Source: Rhizobiaceae bacterium | GTDB lineage: Bacteria; Pseudomonadota; Alphaproteobacteria; Rhizobiales; Rhizobiaceae | Direction of reading: 5' to 3' | Length of the DNA stretch: 64,000 bases | Assembly: GCA_028281105.1 (NCBI GenBank) | Contig: JANQKQ010000040.1 | Span: 62,001 to 126,000, forward strand | Part shown: piece after piece, positions 28,279 to 37,600 of the stretch | Layout: each line of letters starts with the position of its first letter | Numbering within the stretch: position 1 is the first letter of the stretch | Translations under genes and position numbers: made by a program | Notes under the pieces: model-generated | Seen by the model: the letters and a program-made list of their open reading frames with translations, nothing else | What the model was told of the DNA's origin: nothing | The model's database searches: none

Positions 28279-28821
28279 TCACTTACGCTTCAGATGCTCG
28301 TCCAGCCTGGGCATGATCTCGACGAAATTGCAGGGCGGGTGCCGGTAGTCGAGCTGGTGAACCAAGATCTCGTCCCAGCCGTCGCGGCAGGCCCCCGGCG
28401 AGCCGGGCAGGCAGAAGATGTAGGTGGCGCCGGCCACCCCGCCGGTCGCCCGCGACTGGATGGTCGAGGTGCCGATCTTGGCGAAGCTGATCTGGTGAAA
28501 CACCTGGGAGAACCCGTCCATCCGTTTCTCGAACAGCGGCTCGATCGCTTCGATAGTGACATCGCGGCCGGTAAAGCCGGTGCCGCCGGTGGTGATCACC
28601 GCGTCCACGTCTTCGCGTTCGATCCAGCCTTGCACCACCTCTCGAATCCGCTCGATCTCGTCGGGCACGATCTGCCGATCGGCGAGCACGTGGCCCGCCG
28701 CCTCGATCCGCCCGGCGAGCAGCGCGCCGGACTTGTCGTCTTCCAAAGTCCGGCTGTCGGAAACCGTCAGTACGGCGATGCCCACCGGCACGAACGACCG
28801 TTCGTCGCGCGCTCCCATCAT
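28279..28821 (-). CDS. moaB: molybdenum cofactor biosynthesis protein B
   Basis: MoaB/MogA-type molybdopterin adenylyltransferase family. The 180 residues have the signature TTGGTGFTGRDVTIEAI and the C-terminal FCLPGSPGACRDGWDEIL. ATG 28821 overlaps the ispE stop (ATGA), so the two are translationally coupled. No other molybdopterin genes are in the window. Confidence 0.92.
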   Translation of the reverse strand: MMGARDERSFVPVGIAVLTVSDSRTLEDDKSGALLAGRIEAAGHVLADRQIVPDEIERIREVVQGWIEREDVDAVITTGGTGFTGRDVTIEAIEPLFEKRMDGFSQVFHQISFAKIGTSTIQSRATGGVAGATYIFCLPGSPGACRDGWDEILVHQLDYRHPPCNFVEIMPRLDEHLKRK

Positions 28822-29699
28822 GCCGCTCCCGCCAGAGCCGGCGAGGCGATGGTCGAGGTGGCGACGCACCACCAGTGCGCATGGTCGACTTCGATGCGCG
28901 CCGCGGCAGCCTGGGCGGCGCGTTCGGAAGAGAACAGCCCGAAACAGGCCGCGCCCGAACCGCTCATGCGCGCCAATTCGCAACCGGGCTGGCCGGCGAG
29001 CGCGGCGACAACCGCCTCGATCTGCGGCACGAGATGCGCCGTCACCGCCTGCAGATCGTTGCGCGCGTGCGCAAGCGCCTCGACGAAATTCGCAGCGCCG
29101 ACCGGGCCGATCGGCGCGTTGGCCTTGTTTTCGAGCCGGGTGAATATCTCGCCCGTGTCCACGCCCACCAGCGGGCTCGCCAGAACCAGCCAGAGCGCGG
29201 GCACGCCATCCAGGGGCGCGATTTCATCGCCCCTGCCGCGCGCGCGCAGCGGCACGCCGCGCAGGCACATGGGCACGTCCGCGCCCAGCCGGCCGGCGAT
29301 CGAGGCCAGGTCCACACGCTCGCCCAAGCGCCAGAACCGCGCCAGCAGTTTCAGCACGGCCGCCGCGTCCGCCGACCCGCCGCCCAGGCCGCTGGCGACC
29401 GGCAGGCGCTTGTCCAGCACGATGCGCACGGGCGGCAGTTCGCCGCCACGGGCTTTCGCCAGCATCCGCGCGGCAACGCTGACCAGATTGTCCTCTATCG
29501 ACCCCAGGTCGCCTGCAAACGGCCCGCCGGTTTCAACGGCAACCAGCCCGGCGTGCCGGTCGCCGGCGGTAACGCTTACCTGGTCGCCGAACCCGGTGAA
29601 CACCGCGATGGTATCGAGGTCGTGATAGCCGTCGTCGCGTTCACCGGTGACGTGCAGGGCCAGATTGACCTTGGCGGGCGCGGTAGCGGACAAGGTCAT
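28818..29699 (-). CDS. ispE: 4-diphosphocytidyl-2-C-methyl-D-erythritol kinase
   Basis: GHMP kinase of the MEP isoprenoid pathway. The 293 residues have the N-terminal APAKVNLALHVTGERDDGYHDL, the ATP-binding glycine loop GLGGGSADAAAVLKLL and LGADVPMCL with the catalytic aspartate. It overlaps moaB by 4 bp and follows the TPR-protein gene by 37 bp. The nearby ispB makes this a small isoprenoid cluster. Confidence 0.95.
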   Translation of the reverse strand: MTLSATAPAKVNLALHVTGERDDGYHDLDTIAVFTGFGDQVSVTAGDRHAGLVAVETGGPFAGDLGSIEDNLVSVAARMLAKARGGELPPVRIVLDKRLPVASGLGGGSADAAAVLKLLARFWRLGERVDLASIAGRLGADVPMCLRGVPLRARGRGDEIAPLDGVPALWLVLASPLVGVDTGEIFTRLENKANAPIGPVGAANFVEALAHARNDLQAVTAHLVPQIEAVVAALAGQPGCELARMSGSGAACFGLFSSERAAQAAAARIEVDHAHWWCVATSTIASPALAGAA

Positions 29700-29736
29700 C
29701 GCTCGATGCTGCCGGCCATGCCCACGCCACCCCGCC

Positions 29737-31491
29737 TTACTGGTCCTGGTTTTCCTGGTCCGCCTTGACCAGCGGCTCCTCGCCGTCGCCGATCAGGCCG
29801 GTTTCCAGCTTGCGGCGAATGCGGGCTTCGTCTTCGGGTTCGGGGTCCGAATCGAGCGCGTGGCGCCACTGGAACGTCGCCTCCAGCCGCCGGCCCACCT
29901 GCCAGTAGGCGTCGCCCAGATGGTCGTTGATCACCGGATCGCCCGGCATCAGGGTGATCGCGCGCTCCAGCTCGCGCACCGCCTCGTCATATCGGCCGAG
30001 GCGGTAATAGGCCCAGCCCAGAGAGTCGATGATGAAGCCCGATTGCGGCCGCAGCTCCACCGCCTTGCGGATCATGTCCATCGCCTCGTCCAGGTTGACG
30101 CCCATGTCGACCCACGAATAGCCCAGATAATTGAGCACGTGCGGCTGGTCGGGGTAGAGCGTCAGCGCCTGTTTGAAATTGGGCTCGGCCTTTTCCCAAT
30201 CCTTCAGCCGCTCATAGGCGATGCCGCGCCGATAGAACAGGTCCCAATGGCGCCGCTGCGGCGCCATGATGCGGGTCGTCGCCGTGTCGAAGACTTCCGC
30301 CGCCTCGCCGTAGCGCTCGTGCTGGCTCAGCACCCGTCCCAAGGTCATGTAGCCGATCAGGTCGCCGGGCTCCTTGTCGATCAGCTCGCGCAGGGTCGCG
30401 ATCGAACCTTCAACATCGTCCATCGTGTTCATGTTGATGGCGGTTTCCAGCAGCGCGCGGCGCTTGAATGGCGACTCGTCGCCGATGCGCTCATATTCGG
30501 CGTTGGCGCGGGCCGGCCGGCGCTGGCGCTCGAACACGGCCGCCAGCGACAGCGCCACCGCGTCGTTGTCGGGATGCAGATGGCGGGCGATCTGCAGATA
30601 GATCTGGGCGAACTGGGTGCCGTCGCGAGAGATCGCGTTGCCGATGTCGAAGAACAGTTCGGCAGCGCCCTGTTGTGGCGTGGTCACCAGCGGCGCCAGC
30701 TTGCGGTCGCCGTCGATCGCCTCGATCAGCGCGTGAAAGGTCGGGTGATTGGGAAATATCTCCAGCGCCTGTTCCACCGTGAGCCCGGCCGGCTCGATCG
30801 CGCCGGCCCGCAGTTGCGCGCGCGCCTTGGCGTCGACGATCCGGATGAAGGTCTCGGGAAGCAGGTTGACGACATTCTGGATATCAAGCGCCTCGTCGAA
30901 GCTGGCGACCGCCGCCTCATCGTCGCCGGCGCTGGAATGCAGCAGGCCGACGTGGAAATGCTTGATAATCCGCATCCAGTGCGGGCCATGGATCGAATCG
31001 ATCAGCGCGACCGCCTCTTCCTGCCGCCCCTCGCCGGCCATCGCCCAGGCCGAGACGATCTTCGACACGAACTGGTCGAGCTCCGACCCGTTCAGTTCGC
31101 CAAGGCTGTCTGCCACCTTCGGCCAGGCGCGCTGGCGCAGGTGATCGACGGCGTTGACGATGATCATCACGCTGGCGTCCTCGCCTTCCGCGTCAATGCC
31201 GCGTGACAGTTCCACCGCATCGGCGACGCGGCCGTTGGCGAGGTAGGCGTGGTACAGATTGCGCTTGAGTCGCTGGTTTTCGGGATCGTGTTCCAGCGCC
31301 TTCTGCAGAAAGCCCACAGCGGCCGCATCGTCGTTGGCGAACGTGGCGCTGCGCGCGGCCAGGAAGCTGCCCGACAGGCCGGAGACCTCGATCAGCTCGT
31401 CCAGTTCGGTGCTGGCCGATGCGCTCGGGCCGGCCGCCAGCGCAGCGACCAATGTCAGGACGGAGCAGAAGGTTCTAAGCGACGCAGTCAT
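29737..31491 (-). CDS. exported tetratricopeptide repeat protein
   Basis: 584 residues with a signal peptide (LVALAAGPSASAST) and about 12-14 TPR-like helical pairs. The clearest are near the C-terminus (LGYSWVDMGVNLDEAMDMIRKAVELRP and DSLGWAYYRLGRYDEAVRELERAITLMPGDP). The protein is probably periplasmic or outer-membrane-associated. Similar TPR proteins stand between ispE and ispB in many Rhizobiales, by my general recollection of gene order. Function unknown. Confidence 0.87.
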   Translation of the reverse strand: MTASLRTFCSVLTLVAALAAGPSASASTELDELIEVSGLSGSFLAARSATFANDDAAAVGFLQKALEHDPENQRLKRNLYHAYLANGRVADAVELSRGIDAEGEDASVMIIVNAVDHLRQRAWPKVADSLGELNGSELDQFVSKIVSAWAMAGEGRQEEAVALIDSIHGPHWMRIIKHFHVGLLHSSAGDDEAAVASFDEALDIQNVVNLLPETFIRIVDAKARAQLRAGAIEPAGLTVEQALEIFPNHPTFHALIEAIDGDRKLAPLVTTPQQGAAELFFDIGNAISRDGTQFAQIYLQIARHLHPDNDAVALSLAAVFERQRRPARANAEYERIGDESPFKRRALLETAINMNTMDDVEGSIATLRELIDKEPGDLIGYMTLGRVLSQHERYGEAAEVFDTATTRIMAPQRRHWDLFYRRGIAYERLKDWEKAEPNFKQALTLYPDQPHVLNYLGYSWVDMGVNLDEAMDMIRKAVELRPQSGFIIDSLGWAYYRLGRYDEAVRELERAITLMPGDPVINDHLGDAYWQVGRRLEATFQWRHALDSDPEPEDEARIRRKLETGLIGDGEEPLVKADQENQDQ

Positions 31492-31658
31492 GAACTGACC
31501 TGAAGGGCTGGGCGAAGACGACGGGCACCCATTCGGCGGTGTGCGCCCGGGATGCCGCTGATTCTGTCAATGGGGTGCGAGCATGGCTTTTTTGTGCCGC
31601 CGGCGCAATGGCTTGGCGGGGGTCAACCCGGCAGCTGCGCTCGCCGGCGATGCAAATT

Positions 31659-32696
31659 TTAGTGAGCGCGCGCGGTGCAGAAGGCGATCGCCTCCAGCAG
31701 CGCCTGCTTATGCTCGCCGGCCGGCAGCGGCGCCAGCGCGTCGCGCGCCATTTCGCCGTAGTGGCGCGCGCGCGCCACCGTGTCGGCGAGCGCGTCATAT
31801 CGATCGAGCAGCGAGGTCGCGCGTTCGAGCGCCTCGTCGCCGGCGCGCCCCAGCGACGATTTCCAGAACGCCCGGTCGTCGTCGCTGCCGCGCCGATAGG
31901 CCAGCACCACCGGCAGCGTCACCTTGCCCTCGCGGAAATCATCGCCGGTGTTCTTGCCCAGCTTCGCCGAACTGCCGCCATAGTCGAGGGCATCGTCGAT
32001 CAGCTGGAAGGCGAGACCGAGATTCGATCCGTAGCAGCGGAACGCGCTGACCACCGACTTGTCCTGTCCGGCGATGATCGGTCCCACTTGCGCGGCCGCC
32101 GCGAACAGCGCCGCCGTCTTCGAGCGGATCACCTCCAGATATTCATCCTCGGTGGTTTCCAGATTGTTGGCGGTCGAAAGTTGCAGCACCTCGCCCTCGG
32201 CGATCACGGACGCCGCGTCGGAGAGCACTTCGAGCGCTTCCAGCGAGCCCGTCGACACCATCATGCGGAACGCCTGGCCGAGCAGGAAGTCGCCCACCAG
32301 CACGCTGGCCTCGTTGCCCCACACCATGCGCGCGGATTTGCGCCCGCGGCGCATGTCGGAATCGTCGACCACATCGTCGTGCAGCAGGGTGGCGGTGTGC
32401 ATGAATTCCACGCTGGTCGCCAGCGTGATGTGGTGGTCGCCGGCATAGCCGCACATCTGCGCCGCCGCTAACGTCAGCATCGGGCGCAGGCGCTTGCCGC
32501 CCGAATCGATCAGGTGGCCGGCGATCTCCGGGATCAGGTCCACATTCGAGCGCGCGCGCGAAAGAATCTCCCGGTTGACCCGCTCCATGTCGTCGCGCAC
32601 CAGCGCGACGAGCTGTGCGATATTGCCGGCCGGCTGCTCGTTCGCGGCCTCCGGCGCCGCCGCCGCTTCGTTTAGGGGAATGACCAGTCCTGTCAT
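31659..32696 (-). CDS. ispB: polyprenyl (octaprenyl/decaprenyl) diphosphate synthase
   Basis: Elongates farnesyl diphosphate with IPP to make the ubiquinone side chain. The 345 residues have both aspartate-rich motifs: DDVVD at 107-111 and DDALD at 234-238, plus GGKRLRP near 67. Ala replaces bulky residues five before the first motif, which fits a long product, but the chain length cannot be told from sequence alone. It is divergent from the DUF2007 gene. Confidence 0.93.
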   Translation of the reverse strand: MTGLVIPLNEAAAAPEAANEQPAGNIAQLVALVRDDMERVNREILSRARSNVDLIPEIAGHLIDSGGKRLRPMLTLAAAQMCGYAGDHHITLATSVEFMHTATLLHDDVVDDSDMRRGRKSARMVWGNEASVLVGDFLLGQAFRMMVSTGSLEALEVLSDAASVIAEGEVLQLSTANNLETTEDEYLEVIRSKTAALFAAAAQVGPIIAGQDKSVVSAFRCYGSNLGLAFQLIDDALDYGGSSAKLGKNTGDDFREGKVTLPVVLAYRRGSDDDRAFWKSSLGRAGDEALERATSLLDRYDALADTVARARHYGEMARDALAPLPAGEHKQALLEAIAFCTARAH

Positions 32697-32818
32697 CTGT
32701 TTCCGGCTTGCGTTGCGCTATCGAAACAACAATAGTGTTCGCGAAAACAACGCACAAGTGACAGATTGGCTCAGGCCGGCGGCGGGTCGAGCGACGGGTG
32801 CCAGACGGGTAGATACCA

Positions 32819-33049
32819 ATGGAAGAGTTGATCCGAACCAACGATCCGGTGACCCTTTCCTTCGTCGAGGCGCTGCTCAAATCCCTGTCGATTCCCTACC
32901 AGGTGCTCGACCAGAACATGAGCGTTCTGGAGGGCTCCATCGGCATCCTGCCCCGCCGGGTGATGGTCGAGCGCGAGCGCCTGGGCCAGGCACGCGGCGC
33001 GATGATCGACGCCGGCATCGAAAAGGAGCTGGCCCCGCCCCGGCGCTAG
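32819..33049 (+). CDS. DUF2007 domain-containing small protein
   Basis: 76 residues, MEELIRTNDPVTLSFVEALL at the N-terminus, matching the short DUF2007 'putative signal transducing protein' family with a PII-like fold. The function is unknown. It lies 18 bp before the methyltransferase gene and is probably cotranscribed with it; this pair downstream of ispB is common in the order. Confidence 0.88.
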   Translation: MEELIRTNDPVTLSFVEALLKSLSIPYQVLDQNMSVLEGSIGILPRRVMVERERLGQARGAMIDAGIEKELAPPRR

Positions 33050-33067
33050 AGATGCGCCCACCCGCCT

Positions 33068-33829
33068 ATGCAAGCCAATTCCCCGACCAAGGACCGCTTC
33101 CACGCCGGCCGCTTCATAGCGTTTCAGCCGCCACCACCCGCCCACCGCTCCGGCCTGGACGCCCTGCTGCTGGCCGCCGCCCTGCCGCAGAACGCCAAGG
33201 GCCTGCTGATCGACCTGGGCGCCGGCGCCGGCGTCGCCGGACTGGCCGCGCTATCGGCCAACCCGAAGCTGGAGGCGCTGCTGGTCGACATCGACCCCGG
33301 CCTGGTCGAACTGGCGGAGCGCAGCCTGGCCCTGCCCGAAAACCACCACCTGGCCGGCCGCGGCCGCGCCTTGGCCGCAGACGTGACGTTAAGAGGCGAA
33401 GCCCGCACGGCAGCCGGCCTGCCCCCGGCAACGGCCGACTGGGTGATCATGAACCCGCCCTACAACGACGCCACCCACCGCGTCAGCCCGAGCGCGCAAC
33501 GCGCCAGGGCGCACGCGGCCGGGCAGAGCGGGCTGGAGCCGTGGGTAAGGACGGCGGCTTCGGTGTTGAAGCCGAAGGGCGGGCTGGTCTTGATTTGCCG
33601 TGCGGCTAGTTTGGGCGAGGTGTTGGCGCTTTGTGAGGGGAGGTTCGGTGGGGTCGAGATCGTGCCGATCCATTCAAGGGCCGGCGAAGCGGCCAGGCGC
33701 ATCGTCATCACCGCCAAGCGCGGCTCGAGGGCGCCAACCACCATCGCGCCGAGCCTAGTCGTGCATCGCGCCGACGGCACGTTCACCACCCGCGCGCAGG
33801 CGATTTTCGATGGTGCCGGACGATTGTGA
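33068..33829 (+). CDS. TrmN6-like tRNA1(Val) (adenine-37-N6)-methyltransferase
   Basis: Class I SAM methyltransferase. The 253 residues include the SAM loop LIDLGAGAGVAGLA (about 47-60) and the N6-adenine catalytic motif NPPY at 129-132. The N-terminal GRFIAFQPPPPAHRSGLDALLL matches the TrmN6/YfiC family. The substrate assignment is by family. The stop is 22 bp from the 3' end of the convergent TPR-repeat gene. Confidence 0.87.
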   Translation: MQANSPTKDRFHAGRFIAFQPPPPAHRSGLDALLLAAALPQNAKGLLIDLGAGAGVAGLAALSANPKLEALLVDIDPGLVELAERSLALPENHHLAGRGRALAADVTLRGEARTAAGLPPATADWVIMNPPYNDATHRVSPSAQRARAHAAGQSGLEPWVRTAASVLKPKGGLVLICRAASLGEVLALCEGRFGGVEIVPIHSRAGEAARRIVITAKRGSRAPTTIAPSLVVHRADGTFTTRAQAIFDGAGRL

Positions 33830-33851
33830 CGGCCGGTTCCCGCCGTGACGC

Positions 33852-36371
33852 TCAGAAATCCATGATCCGCTTGCGCAGGTCGGTTACCAGCGCGTGGTAA
33901 TGCGCCGACTGATCGGCGTCAAACACCTCCAACGCTTGGTCGGCATAGCCAAGCGCCTCGGCCCGGTGACTCTCCACCGCGCGTTCATCATCGCTTGTCC
34001 GTGCCTTTTCCATAAGTGCTAGCGTCGCCTCCGCAAGATTCCCCTTCGTCATCGCCCAGTCGAGCGGCACGCGCTTGCGTGTGCGTTCCTCAAGCGCAGC
34101 GTGGAAAGCCTCAACCGCGTGCTCCAGTCGTTGGGTGCCGGTTTCGCGCTCTCCAAGGGTCCGCAGCGCGTCACCGAGATTGTTCTGGGTCATCGCCCAG
34201 TCGAGCGGCACGCGCTTGCGTGTGTACTCCTCGAGTGCGGCCTGGTAGGCATCGACCGCCTGCTCCAGCCGTTGTGTCCCGGTTTCTCGCTCCCCAAGGG
34301 CCGTTAGTGCGTTGCCCAGATTGTTCTGGGTCATCGCCCAGTCGAGTGGCACGCGCTCGCGGGTGCGTTCCTTGAGCGCAGCTTGATATGTCTCAACCGC
34401 TTGCTCCAGTCGTTGTGTCCCGGCTTCGCGCTCCCCGAGGGCCGTAAGCGCGTTGCCCAGGTTGCTCTGGGTCATCGCCCAATCAAGTGGCACGCGTTCG
34501 CGGGTGCGTTCTTCTAGTGCGGCGCGGTATGCAGCGACAGCGTGCTCTAGCCGCGCCGTGCCGTTTTCGTGTATTCCGAGAAGCGCGAGTGCGTTACCTA
34601 GGTTGTTGTGGCTTGCGGCCCATTCGAGCGGCGTGCGGTTGCGCGTGTGTTCGCGTAGCGCTGCTTGGTGGGCCAACACAGCTTCCTCAAGCCGTGTTGT
34701 GTCGCCTTCACGCTGCCCGAGAATCCGTAACGCGTTGCCTAAATTGTTTTGAGTCATCGCCCATTCGAATGGCAAGCGCTCGGGTGTCCATTCCTGCAGT
34801 GCTGCTTGGAAAGCATCGATCGCTTTCTCAAGCCGGTCGGTTCCGCTCTCGCGCTCCCCAAGGCTTTGCAGCGCATTGGCAAGATTGTTCTGAGTTGCCG
34901 CCCAGTCGAGCGGCATGCGTGCACGGGTGCGCTCCTCCAATGCAGCTTGGCAAGCCGCGATAGCTTGTTCGAGCCGTGCAGTGCCGCCTTCACGCTGCCC
35001 GAGAATCCGTAACGCGTTGCCTAGATTGTTCTGGATTACCGCCCACTCTAAAGGCGCTCGCTCGCGTGGGTATTCCTTGAGTGCTGCACGATGGGCATCT
35101 ACCGCTTGCTTGAGCCGCTCAGTCCCACTTTCGCGCTCCCCGAGCGTCCAAAGCGCGTTACCAAGATTATTTTGGGCTAACGCCCATTCGTTGCGATCGG
35201 CGGCATACTTAAGCGCCATGCGTGTGACCCCGATCGCCACTTCTAGATCGAAGTTAAGTCCCTTGCGCCGGCCCCGCTCATACCATTCTTCCCCGACCGT
35301 CAGGAGCTCGGCAAAGATTTCAGCGCCATCGGTCGCTCCCATTTCCACGCCAGCCACCACAAATCGAACCGCGTTTTCCACTGACCTGGTGAGAATGGCC
35401 TGTGCAACGCCTTTATCGTATAGTCTGCCGCGCGCTGCCTGCCGTCTTGTGTCCTCCTCATCCATAGCCACAAGCTCGGCGTCCAGCGCGGCCTGCGCCT
35501 CGTCGATTTGCCCGTTAGCGTTGAGTTCATCCATGCGCGCCAGGACCGCCGAAACCGCATCGTCCACATTCGATGGCAGGCGGTCCCGCTCGGCTTCCGC
35601 GTGAGCGACCTCCAATGCGCGTTCCAAACCCGCCAGAGCGGCGTCGAAATTGTCCGGCGATCCTTCGGCGTATTTTCGCGCCAGTGCGATCAGCAGACCC
35701 TCCTTGATGCCAAATTCGCGTGCCCGCTCCTCGCCTTGCTCTATCAGCCGCTCGACGGTCTCGTTCAACTGTCGGATGTCGGCGCGCGCCGCGTTGATCG
35801 CCGCGTCGATAATGCCGAGCTTGCCAGCCATCTGCCACATCAGCGCAGGCTCGATCTGGCGGTAATCGTCGGGGTTGTCGGCCGCCGCCTCGATTCCCGC
35901 GCGCACCACATCACGGGCGTAGCGATAGGCCAGCGTCCCGGACTTGCCGGCGGCGAACAGATCAGGCCGCTTTTTACCCAGTTCTTCCAAAATGACCGCG
36001 ACCGCGCCGGCAGCGAACCCCTCCGGTGTCACCGCAGTGGCCACCAGGCGTTTGCGGTCGATCACACAGTCGCCGAGCGTTTCATCTAGGGCATGGGCGG
36101 CGGCCTCCAGGTCGGCGTTGAGCTCCCAGTCGTCGCCTTCGACCTTGATATAGTCGCGGTAGCCGGCCAGCAGCTTCTTTTGGATGCGTGCGCGCACCCT
36201 TGCGCATTCCGGGCCGAATTTCTCCTTTCGGCCGAGCACGAACCCTACAAGCCCGGCCAGTCCGATTCCGGCCTCGTTCGTACCCGGTGGACCCAACCCG
36301 CCGAAGGCCATCGTGGCCGCGCCGAAGCAGACGGCGGCGGCCTTATCAAGTCCGTTCTGGTAAAAGCCCAT
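33852..36371 (-). CDS. large protein with eight 47-residue TPR-like repeats
   Basis: 839 residues of unknown function. The first part (about 1-45) is Gly/Ala-rich and weakly hydrophobic (AAAVCFGAATMAFGGLGPPG, then GLAGLVGFVLGRKEKFGP). A helical region follows to about 380, with charged heptad stretches near 215-345. The C-terminal half is eight full 47-residue repeats and one partial, of the form xWAxTQNNLGNALxxLGEREsGTxRLEqAvxAyqAALeErTReRxPL. Such repeats are familiar from CHAT and other effector-type proteins, but no CHAT, nuclease or NTPase motif is seen here. It looks less GC-rich than its neighbours and interrupts a conserved block, suggesting acquisition. Confidence 0.85.
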   Translation of the reverse strand: MGFYQNGLDKAAAVCFGAATMAFGGLGPPGTNEAGIGLAGLVGFVLGRKEKFGPECARVRARIQKKLLAGYRDYIKVEGDDWELNADLEAAAHALDETLGDCVIDRKRLVATAVTPEGFAAGAVAVILEELGKKRPDLFAAGKSGTLAYRYARDVVRAGIEAAADNPDDYRQIEPALMWQMAGKLGIIDAAINAARADIRQLNETVERLIEQGEERAREFGIKEGLLIALARKYAEGSPDNFDAALAGLERALEVAHAEAERDRLPSNVDDAVSAVLARMDELNANGQIDEAQAALDAELVAMDEEDTRRQAARGRLYDKGVAQAILTRSVENAVRFVVAGVEMGATDGAEIFAELLTVGEEWYERGRRKGLNFDLEVAIGVTRMALKYAADRNEWALAQNNLGNALWTLGERESGTERLKQAVDAHRAALKEYPRERAPLEWAVIQNNLGNALRILGQREGGTARLEQAIAACQAALEERTRARMPLDWAATQNNLANALQSLGERESGTDRLEKAIDAFQAALQEWTPERLPFEWAMTQNNLGNALRILGQREGDTTRLEEAVLAHQAALREHTRNRTPLEWAASHNNLGNALALLGIHENGTARLEHAVAAYRAALEERTRERVPLDWAMTQSNLGNALTALGEREAGTQRLEQAVETYQAALKERTRERVPLDWAMTQNNLGNALTALGERETGTQRLEQAVDAYQAALEEYTRKRVPLDWAMTQNNLGDALRTLGERETGTQRLEHAVEAFHAALEERTRKRVPLDWAMTKGNLAEATLALMEKARTSDDERAVESHRAEALGYADQALEVFDADQSAHYHALVTDLRKRIMDF

Positions 36372-36576
36372 GCAGGTCGGCCCGGTTCCTTCAACCGCAA
36401 GAAAGCCATAACATCACAAACAGTATTGGATTGCATCCGACAATATTGGCGTCGGAGTTTCAGCAGGGATTCCTGCCCACGCCACATCGCGCGCCTTCAA
36501 CCCACCCCTTGTAATTCCCCTCCCGCCCGGCCATCTGAACCCCATATGGTCTCCGCCGCGGAGGCCCGTATTCCGC

Positions 36577-37446
36577 ATGGGGGTCGCATTGCAGATCGTA
36601 CCGGGTTTTCTCAATCGCTCGCAGCTGGTCGTTCCCGTCGTGCGCCTTTCCGGCGTCATTTCGGCGAACAGTTCGCCCATGCGTACCAATCTGTCCCTGG
36701 CGTCGGCCGCGCCGGTGTTGGCGCGTGCGTTTGCCTTCAAGCGCTCGCCAGTCGTCGCCATCGCCGTCAACTCGCCCGGCGGCTCGCCGGTCCAGTCCCG
36801 GCTGATCTATTCGCGCATCCGCGAGCTGGCGAAAGAGCGCGACAAGAAGGTGCTGATGTTCGTCGAGGACGTGGCCGCGTCCGGCGGCTACATGATTGCG
36901 CTGGCGGGTGACGAGATCATCGCTGATGAGACCTCCATCGTCGGCTCGATCGGCGTGGTCGCCGCCATGTTCGGTTTCGACAAGGCGATCGCCAAGATCG
37001 GCGTCGACCGGCGCGTCTACACCGCCGGCGAGAACAAGGTCACGCTGGACCCGTTCCAGCCGGAGAAGAAATCCGACGTGGCGCATCTAAAGGCGCTGCA
37101 GGCGCAGATGCACGAGGTATTCATCGACATGGTCAGGCAGCGCCGGGGCGACAAGCTGGCCGACGACAGGGACCTGTTCACCGGCTTGTTCTGGACCGGC
37201 GCCAGGGCGAAGGAGCTCGGCCTGATCGACACCAACGGCCAGTTGACCGACGTGCTGAAGCAGCGCTACGGCGACAAGACCAGACTGCGGCTGATCCAGC
37301 CGCGCCGCGGGCTGTTCTCGCGGCCGGCCGGCGTGTTGGCCTCGCTGGGCGCTTCCGCCGGCATGGCGGCCACCGCCCATCTGGCCGACGACGCGCTGAT
37401 GTCGGTGGAGGAACGCGCGCTATGGTCGCGTTATGGTTTGTTTTGA
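36577..37446 (+). CDS. S49 family serine peptidase (SppA/SohB-like)
   Basis: Signal-peptide-peptidase-like protease with a Ser-Lys dyad: Ser102 in DVAASGGYM and Lys154 in YTAGENK. The 289-residue length fits the short S49 class. AVNSPGGSPVQS (about 63-74) and IGSIGV-like SIVGSIGVVAAMFGF are typical. No clear N-terminal membrane anchor is seen. GGAGG lies 12 bases before ATG 36577. It is followed by a small membrane-anchored protein gene. Confidence 0.92.
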   Translation: MGVALQIVPGFLNRSQLVVPVVRLSGVISANSSPMRTNLSLASAAPVLARAFAFKRSPVVAIAVNSPGGSPVQSRLIYSRIRELAKERDKKVLMFVEDVAASGGYMIALAGDEIIADETSIVGSIGVVAAMFGFDKAIAKIGVDRRVYTAGENKVTLDPFQPEKKSDVAHLKALQAQMHEVFIDMVRQRRGDKLADDRDLFTGLFWTGARAKELGLIDTNGQLTDVLKQRYGDKTRLRLIQPRRGLFSRPAGVLASLGASAGMAATAHLADDALMSVEERALWSRYGLF

Positions 37447-37469
37447 TGGTTTTCCGCTGACGCGGAAAC

Positions 37470-37550
37470 GGCACCGGCCCTCTCCTCCACCCAGCCACCC
37501 CTTGCAAGGATACTGCCGTGGGTGGCCGGGTGGGGGAGAGGGCTGGTGCC
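37470..37550. repeat. family E long inverted repeat, copy 2
   Basis: Imperfect 23-base arms (37470-37492 and 37528-37550) around CCTTGCAAGGATACTG. The centre is the reverse complement of copy 1 at 2190-2258. It lies between the S49 peptidase gene and the small membrane protein gene. Confidence 0.75.
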
Positions 37551-37600
37551 GGCTAAGAGAAAATGCGCTATTGGATACGATCAGACGGGGAGATGAGGAT

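Noticed and set aside
33852-36371. Anti-phage defence gene
   Set aside because: Repeats alone do not show defence; no NTPase, nuclease, TIR, CHAT or membrane effector motif was found, and no partner gene. Kept only as a finding of unknown function.
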